From NCBI GenBank assembly GCA_023428265.1, contig JAEYYW010000099.1, positions 1 to 9,960 of the forward strand: 9,960 nucleotides of DNA, written 5' to 3'. Positions 5,180 through 9,960 of this stretch are shown here, in pieces (position 1 is the stretch's first letter; each line of letters begins with the position of its first letter). The translations under genes were made by a program, and so were the position numbers. Source of the DNA: Bacillota bacterium (GTDB lineage Bacteria; Bacillota; Clostridia; Christensenellales; UMGS416). The notes under the pieces are model-generated. The model had not been told where the DNA came from. It was given only the letters and a program-made list of their open reading frames with translations, and made no database searches.

Positions 5180-6343
5180 ATGTTTCAAATCAAGAAACTC
5201 AATTCCATCGATGAGGTGGTCCACGAGCTGCTGCCGGCAGACAATTTCGACCTCACCGCCGCAGTGGAGGATCCCGACGGCGTGCTGGTGCGCAGTGCCA
5301 ACATGCACGACATGGTGTTTGCGTCAAACCTGGCAGCCATTGCCAGAGCCGGCGCCGGCGTCAACAACATCCCGGTGGACAGGGCCAGTGACAGCGGCAT
5401 TGTGGTCTTCAACACTCCCGGTGCAAACGCCAATGCTGTCAAGGAGCTGGCCGTGGCCGGCCTGCTGCTCTCCGGCCGTAGGATCATTGAAGGCGTGGCC
5501 TGGGCCAACAGCATCAAAGACAAGGGCGCGGCTGTGCCCGCTTTGGTGGAGAAAGGCAAAAATGACTTTGTGGGTCCGGAGCTTTTGGGCCGCAGGCTTG
5601 GCATCATCGGTTTGGGCGCCATCGGCGCGATGGTGGCCAACGCCGCCGTTGCGCTCGGCCTTGAGGTGGTGGGTTATGACCCGTTCATTTCAGTGGAAGC
5701 GGCCTGGGGCCTTTCCCGCTCAGTCAAGCGCGGCACCGACCTGGATGACCTGATCCGCAATTCCGATTTCCTCACGCTGCATGTGCCGCTGATCGAAAAG
5801 ACAAAAGGCATGATTGGCCAGAAGCAGTTTGACGAGATGAAAGAAGGCGCGGTGCTTTTGAACTTTGCCCGCGGCGAGCTGGTGGAGCAGGACGCCCTTC
5901 TCGCCGCGCTGGACAGTGGCAAGCTCCGCCGCTATGTGACCGATTTTCCGGCGGACTACCTGCTGGGCAGGCCGGATGTGATCGCCATCCCCCACCTGGG
6001 GGCATCCACACCGGAGTCGGAGCGCAACTGCGCCATTATGGCGGCCAAGCAGCTGAAGGCGTATCTGGAAGACGGCGACATCGTCAACTCCGTGAATTAC
6101 CCCGACTGCTCGATGCCGCGCTCCGGCGCGTTCCGGCTGGCTGTGCTGCACCGCAACGTCACCAACATGGTGGGCCAGATCACATCGGCGCTGGCGGCAG
6201 GCGGCCACAACATCGCCAACATGATCAACAAGAGCCGCGGGGCTTATGCCTACACGCTGATCGACCTGGACGACGAGCCTTCCTGTGCCTGCGTGGATGA
6301 GATCGCCGGCATTGAGGGCGTGCGAAGGGTCAGGAAGCTCTAA
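5180..6343 (+). CDS. serA: D-3-phosphoglycerate dehydrogenase (short form with C-terminal ACT domain)
   Basis: A 387-residue D-2-hydroxyacid dehydrogenase that oxidises 3-phosphoglycerate to 3-phosphohydroxypyruvate with NAD+, the committed step of serine synthesis. The substrate-binding region contains RAGAGVNNIPVD (56-67) and FNTPGANANAVKEL (77-90). The Rossmann motif GLGAIG is at 144-149 with acidic D167 ending the second strand. Catalytic residues are R231 (NFARGE) and H272 (IPHLGAST). The usual DVFxxEP segment is replaced by TDFPADY (254-260), so D259 sits where the catalytic Glu normally is and the following loop is short. An ACT domain, typically the site of serine feedback inhibition, occupies about 318-387 (LAVLHRNVTNMVGQI...). 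The start has GGGAGG (5167-5172) 7 nt upstream. It is the second gene after serC, 192 bp downstream, and is followed by a terminator. Confidence 0.96.
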   Translation: MFQIKKLNSIDEVVHELLPADNFDLTAAVEDPDGVLVRSANMHDMVFASNLAAIARAGAGVNNIPVDRASDSGIVVFNTPGANANAVKELAVAGLLLSGRRIIEGVAWANSIKDKGAAVPALVEKGKNDFVGPELLGRRLGIIGLGAIGAMVANAAVALGLEVVGYDPFISVEAAWGLSRSVKRGTDLDDLIRNSDFLTLHVPLIEKTKGMIGQKQFDEMKEGAVLLNFARGELVEQDALLAALDSGKLRRYVTDFPADYLLGRPDVIAIPHLGASTPESERNCAIMAAKQLKAYLEDGDIVNSVNYPDCSMPRSGAFRLAVLHRNVTNMVGQITSALAAGGHNIANMINKSRGAYAYTLIDLDDEPSCACVDEIAGIEGVRRVRKL

Positions 6344-6361
6344 AGCTTTTCACAGAATAAC

Positions 6362-6392
6362 AAAGCCGCTCCGGTTCCCGGAGCGGCTTTTG
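6362..6392. terminator. Bidirectional intrinsic terminator between serA and the ABC importer
   Basis: A 13-bp stem pairs 6362-6374 (AAAGCCGCTCCGG) with 6378-6390 over a TTC loop. On the plus strand it ends in CTTTTG for serA. On the minus strand it ends in TTTGTTATT for the ABC operon. It lies between two convergent units and should serve both. Confidence 0.9.
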
Positions 6393-6421
6393 CATTGTAG
6401 GGCGGGGGGCGCGGTTTTTGG

Positions 6422-7156
6422 TCATTCAAGCACCCGCTTCAAAAACACTTTCGTCCTCTCCTGAGAGGGATTGTTGAAGATCACCGCGGGGGCGTCGTCT
6501 TCCACAATCACGCCGGCGTCCATAAACACCACGCGGTTGGCCACGTCGCGGGCAAACATCATTTCGTGCGTGACCACGATCATTGTGAGGCCCCGCTGTG
6601 CCAGATCCTTCATCACCTTGAGCACTTCACCCACAAGCTCCGGATCCAGCGCGCTGGTGGGTTCGTCAAAGAGCAGGGCGTCCGGCTCCATCGAAAGGGC
6701 GCGGGCGATTGCCACGCGTTGTTTTTGCCCGCCGGAGATCTGGTGGGGCTTGGCGTTGATGTAGCGGTCCATACCGACCATTTCCAGATATTTCTTCGCG
6801 GTTTGCTCCGCTTCCTGCTTGCTGCGCTTGAGCACCTTCACCTGGCTCACCACGCAGTTGCCCAGCACGGTGAGGTTGTTGAACAGGTTAAATTGCTGAA
6901 ACACCATGCCGAGCTTGGTACGATAGGCGTTCACCGGCATTTCGTGGTTCAGGATGTTCTTTCCGTGATAAAGAATCTCGCCGCTGGTAGGCGTTTCCAG
7001 CAGGTTGATGCACCGCAGCAGCGTGGATTTGCCCGAGCCGCTGGCACCGATGATGCACACCACCTCGCCCTTGTGCACGTCAAAGTTGATGTCCTTCAAA
7101 ACCTCGGTCTTGCCGAAGGCTTTGCGCAGGTGCTTGACCTCGATGATGGTTTCCAT
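6422..7156 (-). CDS. Amino acid ABC transporter, ATP-binding protein
   Basis: A 244-residue ABC ATPase of the polar amino acid uptake family (GlnQ/HisP/ArtP type), which drives import from the cytoplasmic face. All motifs are present: Walker A GASGSGKST (37-45), Q-loop FQQFNLF (86-92), signature ISGGQKQR (140-147), Walker B LLFDEP (161-166), D-loop SALD (168-171) and switch H197. The FNLFxxLTVLxN stretch after the Q-loop is characteristic of the amino acid branch. The start is supported by GGGAGG 6 nt upstream. It is the last gene of the operon: the permease stop lies 16 bp upstream and the bidirectional terminator follows. Nothing in an ATPase of this type identifies the amino acid carried. 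Confidence 0.95.
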   Translation of the reverse strand: METIIEVKHLRKAFGKTEVLKDINFDVHKGEVVCIIGASGSGKSTLLRCINLLETPTSGEILYHGKNILNHEMPVNAYRTKLGMVFQQFNLFNNLTVLGNCVVSQVKVLKRSKQEAEQTAKKYLEMVGMDRYINAKPHQISGGQKQRVAIARALSMEPDALLFDEPTSALDPELVGEVLKVMKDLAQRGLTMIVVTHEMMFARDVANRVVFMDAGVIVEDDAPAVIFNNPSQERTKVFLKRVLE

Positions 7157-7172
7157 AACGGTCCTCCCGATG

Positions 7173-7982
7173 CTACTTTGTCAGGGTGCGGCCCATCCTG
7201 AGGCCGATCTCCACCTCCGGCACCGATTGGGAGCCGTGGATCACGAAATTGTCCGGTCCATCCATCTTCTTCTCAATGAAGCGCAAGATCCTGGTCACGG
7301 TGAAGGTGAGGATGAAATAGATCACCGAGGTGATGAAGAACACCTCAAAGGTGCGATAGGCGATGCCCGCCACCGATTTGGACTGGAAAAACAGTTCCAC
7401 CACCGAGATCACGTTGAGCACCGACGTATCCTTGATGTTGATCACGAACTCGTTGCCGATGGCCGGCAGGATGTTGCGGATGGCCTGCGGCAGCACGATG
7501 TTGAGCATTGTCTGTGTGTGGGTCATGCCCAACGAGTGAGCAGCCTCAAACTGCCCCTTGTCGACGGAGAGGATGCCGCCGCGCACAATTTCAGCCAGAT
7601 AGGCGCCGGTGTTGATCGATACGATCAGGATGCCGGCCTGTATATTTGGTATCTTTATGTTGAAGACCGCCGCGACTCCGTAGAAGATGACCATTGCCTG
7701 CACGATCATCGGTGTGCCGCGGAATATTTCAATATAAGCGTTGAGCAGGAATGTGTAGATGCCCCGGAAGATTTTCTTCAGAAGGGATGCATTGGGGTCA
7801 TTTGGGATGGTGCGGATCACACCGATGATCAGGCCGATTAAAAAACCGACGATCGTGCCGGTGATCGCAATCAGCAGCGTGATGCCGGCGCCGCCCAGAA
7901 ACATGGGCCAATATTTTTCCAGGATGGCCGCTACCCATTCAAAGAAGCTTTTGTCCGCCGCAGCGAGGGCTGCCATCGCCAT
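7173..7982 (-). CDS. Amino acid ABC transporter, permease (HisM/GlnP type)
   Basis: A 269-residue inner-membrane permease of the His/Glu/Gln/Arg family. Hydrophobic segments are visible at about 27-57 (long, probably the first helix plus a turn), 93-108, 115-135, 180-200 and 212-233. The EAA loop that docks on the ATPase lies at about 144-172 (QFEAAHSLGMTHTQTMLNIV, then LPQAIRNILP). IEIFRGTPMIVQ (84-95) is a family signature. A single permease gene implies a homodimeric channel. There is a C-terminal tail of about 35 polar residues after the last helix. ATG codons at 1 and 3 are both possible; GGGGAGG (7990-7996 region) is best placed for the first. The palindrome and a likely internal promoter lie just upstream, between this gene and the binding-protein gene. 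Confidence 0.95.
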   Translation of the reverse strand: MAMAALAAADKSFFEWVAAILEKYWPMFLGGAGITLLIAITGTIVGFLIGLIIGVIRTIPNDPNASLLKKIFRGIYTFLLNAYIEIFRGTPMIVQAMVIFYGVAAVFNIKIPNIQAGILIVSINTGAYLAEIVRGGILSVDKGQFEAAHSLGMTHTQTMLNIVLPQAIRNILPAIGNEFVINIKDTSVLNVISVVELFFQSKSVAGIAYRTFEVFFITSVIYFILTFTVTRILRFIEKKMDGPDNFVIHGSQSVPEVEIGLRMGRTLTK

Positions 7983-8017
7983 GCCGTCGTCCTCCCCTGT
8001 ATATGTGCATATAGGTC

Positions 8018-8046
8018 ATTATAACAATTTGGGTGCAAGGATTCAA
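8018..8046 (-). promoter_or_regulatory. Candidate internal promoter for the permease-ATPase genes
   Basis: On the minus strand TATAAT (8018-8023) is an exact -10 with TG one base upstream (extended -10). TTGAAT (8041-8046) stands 17 nt further upstream and matches the -35 at four of six positions. The -35 and the spacer lie inside the 40-bp palindrome. Transcription would start near 8011, giving a short leader to the permease start at 7982. Confidence 0.55.
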
Positions 8047-8066
8047 TTGAATCCTTGCACCCAAAT
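8027..8066. repeat. 40-bp perfect palindrome between binding-protein and permease genes
   Basis: Each 20-nt arm is ATTTGGGTGCAAGGATTCAA or its exact complement, with no spacer and centre CAATTG. It lies 14 nt downstream of the binding-protein stop. In RNA it would form a stem of about 18 bp. In the minus direction it is followed by TGTTATAATG, not a U-tract, so it is a poor classical terminator. A 3'-stabilising hairpin that favours the binding-protein message, or a protein-binding operator over the internal promoter, are the two main readings. Confidence 0.85.
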
Positions 8067-8080
8067 GAAGTACTTGCCTG

Positions 8081-8962
8081 TTATTGGATCGAAGGCTGGT
8101 TGACGATGGCTCGGTCCATAATGGCCACACGGTCAGCTTCGCTGATGCCGGAGAGCGCCTCGTTGATTTTCGCAATCAGCTCGGGCTGGCCCTTCTTCAG
8201 GCCCACGGCCACAGCCACGTCATCATCAGAAGTCTGGAAGCCCTTGTCGGCGGCGAATTCCACCATCACAAAGTCAGAGTTGGCGGCCATTGCGGATACG
8301 CCCTCCGGGCGCTCCGACACGTACCCGTCAATGATGCCCGATTGCAGCGCCACGCGCATGGCGCCGAAGTCGTCCATCGCGGTCTGCTTGAGCACCCCGG
8401 TAATCTGATCAATCACGGTGTAGTGGAAGGTATTAAGCTGGGCCGTGATCTTGGCGCCGGTGAAGTCCGCGATGCCGGTGGCAGACTCAAACTTGCTGCC
8501 CTTCTTTACCACGATGACCAGGTTGGAGCGGTAATAGTTGTCTGTGAAGTCAATCGTTGCCTTGCGCTCAGCGGTGGGGCTCATGCCGGCGATGATTGCG
8601 TCGATCGTGCCGGAGATCAGCGCCGGGGGCAGACCATCCCACTGCGTCTTCACGATGACCAGTTTCTTGCCCAGGCTGGCCGCGACTTTCTTGGCGATTT
8701 CCACATCGTAGCCGCCGGCAAACTCTTTGGTGCCCTCAATCGGCACCGCGCCGTTGGAGTCGTCTGTCTGCGTCCAGTTGAAGGGCGGATAAGCGCACTC
8801 CATGCCCACGCGGAATTCACCGGACTCGGCGGGTTTCGCCTCCTCTGTGGGTGCGGCGGAGGGGGCTGCGGTGGGCGAGGGGGTGGCGGCGGTGCAGGCT
8901 GCCATCATCATCATGGCCGCCAGCATCATGATGGTCATGAGCAGGCTGATGGTTCTCTTCAT
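8081..8962 (-). CDS. Amino acid ABC transporter, substrate-binding lipoprotein
   Basis: A 293-residue family 3 solute-binding protein. The N-terminus is a lipoprotein signal (KR, then a Met-rich hydrophobic stretch) ending in the lipobox MAAC with C23 as the lipidated residue, followed by a Thr/Pro/Ala linker to about residue 48. The mature part shows FRVGMECAYPPFNW (50-63), GYDVEIAKKVA (84-94) and SGTIDAIIAGMSPTAERKATIDFT (117-140), with R133 as the likely ligand carboxylate contact. DGYVSERPEG (212-221) is the second-lobe loop, where acidic residues usually hold the ligand amino group. It captures an amino acid outside the membrane and delivers it to the permease. Substrate is uncertain; polar or basic amino acids are plausible. 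It is first in the operon, with GGGGAG 8 nt before the ATG. Confidence 0.94.
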   Translation of the reverse strand: MKRTISLLMTIMMLAAMMMMAACTAATPSPTAAPSAAPTEEAKPAESGEFRVGMECAYPPFNWTQTDDSNGAVPIEGTKEFAGGYDVEIAKKVAASLGKKLVIVKTQWDGLPPALISGTIDAIIAGMSPTAERKATIDFTDNYYRSNLVIVVKKGSKFESATGIADFTGAKITAQLNTFHYTVIDQITGVLKQTAMDDFGAMRVALQSGIIDGYVSERPEGVSAMAANSDFVMVEFAADKGFQTSDDDVAVAVGLKKGQPELIAKINEALSGISEADRVAIMDRAIVNQPSIQ

Positions 8963-9032
8963 TGCTTTCTCCCCAATCCTGATGTGTTGATTAATTGATA
9001 CTTTCGCTAACCTTATCAGAAAAGGCTCATTT

Positions 9033-9060
9033 TTGCAATATTATTCTTCGCAAATTGCAA
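9033..9060. promoter_or_regulatory. TTGCAA dyads upstream of the binding-protein gene (possible operator)
   Basis: Two copies of the self-complementary TTGCAA (9033-9038 and 9055-9060) are 22 bp apart, about two helical turns. A related TTCGCAAA lies between them at 9047-9054, and the outer parts form an inverted repeat TTGCAAT/ATTGCAA. They lie 71-98 bp upstream of the minus-strand lipoprotein start. I could not settle the promoter: TTGCAA with TAAGGT 17 nt on, preceded by TGA, is only a weak candidate. Confidence 0.3.
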
Positions 9061-9097
9061 TTTTGATTGTAGGGATGAATATGGTCGCATTTTATCA

Positions 9098-9126
9098 GGC
9101 AAGGCCTTTTGTCTTTCCACCTTGCC
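9098..9126. promoter_or_regulatory. Inverted repeat overlapping the -35 of the VOC/TIM-barrel operon (possible operator)
   Basis: GGCAAGG (9098-9104) and CCTTGCC (9120-9126) are perfect 7-bp inverted arms 22 bp apart centre to centre. The right arm overlaps the -35 hexamer at 9122-9127. The position suits a repressor or activator site. No regulator gene is present in the window. Confidence 0.35.
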
Positions 9127-9150
9127 ACCCATTTCAAGCAAGACTATAAT
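9122..9150 (+). promoter_or_regulatory. Promoter of the VOC / sugar isomerase operon
   Basis: TTGCCA (9122-9127, five of six consensus) and TATAAT (9145-9150, exact) are separated by 17 nt. Transcription should begin near 9157, leaving a leader of about 24 nt that contains the AAGGAGGT ribosome binding site at 9166-9173. Confidence 0.8.
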
Positions 9151-9180
9151 GAAACCAACCGCACCAAGGAGGTAATTGCC

Positions 9181-9624
9181 ATGTTTGGAAACAACACAGT
9201 GACACAGATCGGTTTCGTTGTGAAGGACATTGAGAAGACCGCCGCCGAATATGCCCGGCTTTTCGGTGTTCCCGTGCCGCCGATCACATGGACTGACCCG
9301 CTGGAAAAGGCGCAGACACGGTATCACGGTGAGCCTTCCACAGCCCGTGCCAGGCTGGCGTTCTTCCAGGTAGGGCAATTGAGCATTGAGCTCATCGAGC
9401 CGGACGGGCAGCCTTCCACCTGGCAGGATTGCCTGGACCAAAAGGGCGAGGGCGTGCACCACATCGCCTTCAACGTGCAGGGTATGAAGGAAAACATCGC
9501 AAGGCTGAAGGGTGAAGGCCTGGATTGCGTGCAAACGGGCGAGTATACCGGCGGCAGATATGCCTATCTGGACGCTGCGGAAAACAAATTCAAGGTTGTG
9601 CTTGAGCTGCTGGAGAACGACTGA
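9181..9624 (+). CDS. VOC-fold protein (glyoxalase / methylmalonyl-CoA epimerase-like)
   Basis: A 147-residue protein of the vicinal oxygen chelate superfamily with the two tandem beta-alpha-beta-beta-beta modules expected: TQIGFVVKDIEKTAAEYARLFG (8-29) and GVHHIAFNVQGMKENIARLKGEG (91-113). Likely metal ligands are Q9 (His in many relatives), E70 in LSIELIEP, H93 or H94, and E142 in VLELLE. The second half resembles methylmalonyl-CoA epimerase, but no methylmalonyl-CoA mutase genes are present and the partner gene points to sugar or polyol chemistry. An upstream in-frame ATG at 9109 is rejected because it precedes the promoter; the ATG at 9181 has AAGGAGGT 7 nt upstream. The gene is 10 bp from the TIM-barrel gene, so the two are very likely cotranscribed. 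Exact reaction unknown. Confidence 0.85.
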   Translation: MFGNNTVTQIGFVVKDIEKTAAEYARLFGVPVPPITWTDPLEKAQTRYHGEPSTARARLAFFQVGQLSIELIEPDGQPSTWQDCLDQKGEGVHHIAFNVQGMKENIARLKGEGLDCVQTGEYTGGRYAYLDAAENKFKVVLELLEND

Positions 9625-9634
9625 GGTGTTGAAG

Positions 9635-9960
9635 ATGCTGAGATTTGGGATGCCTTTGTCAGGCACCTGGAAGAACCCTGACCAATGGCTCAAGCTGCTT
9701 GCGGCCAAAGGCTGCAACGCAGCCTACTGCCCTGTGGGGGTGGCTGCTTCCGACCAGGAAATCGCCGAGTATGCCGATGCCGCCAGGCAGCACGACATCG
9801 TCATTGCCGAGGTGGGCGCGTGGGTGAACAACCCATTGCACCCGGACGCGGAGGTGGCGGAGCAAGGCTTTGCCGGCATTGTGAAGGCGCTGGTGCTTGC
9901 CGACAAGATCGGCGCACGCTGCTGCGTGAATGTGGCTGGTTCCCGCGGTGAGCGCTGGGA
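9635..9960 (+). CDS. Sugar phosphate isomerase/epimerase-type TIM barrel (partial; continues beyond right edge)
   Basis: The first 108 residues are readable from the ATG at 9635, with GAGGTG (9623-9628) overlapping the stop of the VOC gene as ribosome binding site. The protein begins MLRFGMPLSGTWKNPDQWLKLLAAKGCNAAYCPV, the first beta-strand and helix of an AP endonuclease 2/xylose isomerase-like barrel. IAEYADAARQHDIVIAEVGAWVNNPLHPD follows (strand 2 to 3, with an acidic residue and a loop typical of the family), then the KALVLADKIGARCCVNVAGSRG strand. Relatives are metal-dependent isomerases or epimerases of sugars and cyclitols (COG1082). The catalytic Glu/Asp/His residues that would define activity lie beyond the window. 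Pairing with a VOC protein suggests a short catabolic operon. Confidence 0.8.
   Translation, partial: MLRFGMPLSGTWKNPDQWLKLLAAKGCNAAYCPVGVAASDQEIAEYADAARQHDIVIAEVGAWVNNPLHPDAEVAEQGFAGIVKALVLADKIGARCCVNVAGSRGERW

Noticed and set aside
8027..8066. The 40-bp palindrome as an ordinary intrinsic terminator ending the binding-protein gene.
   Set aside because: Neither side is followed by a run of T, and the permease and ATPase of the same transporter lie directly downstream on the same strand.
8084..8998. A 304-residue plus-strand frame over the binding-protein gene, rich in Gly and His near its end.
   Set aside because: It is the shadow of the lipoprotein gene. The Gly/His-rich end is the complement of the Thr/Pro/Ala linker and Met-rich signal codons.
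9016..9717. A 233-residue minus-strand open frame covering the VOC gene and its promoter.
   Set aside because: It is antisense to a clear VOC protein with a good promoter and ribosome binding site, and its translation matches no recognisable fold.

Overview
The window looks like the chromosome of a GC-rich member of the Clostridia (Bacillota). The evidence is a tRNA-sensing T-box leader, strong AGGAGG-type ribosome binding sites, sigma-A type promoters with extended -10 elements, a lipoprotein-type solute-binding protein, and proteins that resemble clostridial families. I cannot name a genus. There are no RNA genes, no CRISPR array, no transposase and no phage genes. The region reads as ordinary metabolic chromosome with several regulatory features worth attention.

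Layout. (1) 1-315, minus: the start of a zinc-ribbon, single-pass membrane protein that runs off the left edge. It is divergent from (2) 378-1268, plus: a radical SAM protein with an auxiliary-cluster (SPASM/twitch) C-terminus. (3) 1290-3382, minus: a tight three-gene operon transcribed as GNAT acetyltransferase, then a NimA-like flavin split-barrel protein, then an Old Yellow Enzyme-type flavin oxidoreductase, with 4-nt gaps between genes. (4) 3539-6390, plus: the serine biosynthesis unit. A consensus extended -10 promoter feeds a T-box riboswitch with a serine (AGC) specifier and its own terminator, followed by serC and serA. A 192-bp gap between the two genes carries hairpin-rich repeats. 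A bidirectional terminator separates serA from the convergent (5) 6422-8962, minus: a polar amino acid ABC importer (lipoprotein binding protein, permease, ATPase). A 40-bp perfect palindrome lies between the binding protein and the permease. (6) 9122-9960, plus: a promoter driving a VOC-fold protein and a sugar-phosphate isomerase/epimerase-type TIM barrel that runs off the right edge.

How the genes work together. SerA oxidises 3-phosphoglycerate and SerC transaminates the product to phosphoserine. Expression should rise when uncharged tRNA-Ser binds the leader and blocks termination. No phosphoserine phosphatase is present here. The neighbouring ABC importer could supply amino acids, but nothing in the sequence ties its substrate to serine. 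The flavin operon and the VOC/TIM-barrel pair are each coherent transcription units of unknown substrate.

Most notable non-coding signals: the serine T-box; an apparent small repeat insertion flanked by 11-bp direct repeats just upstream of serA, with an inverted relative beside it; and a perfect palindrome overlapping a good internal promoter inside the ABC operon. I found no convincing wholly new system.
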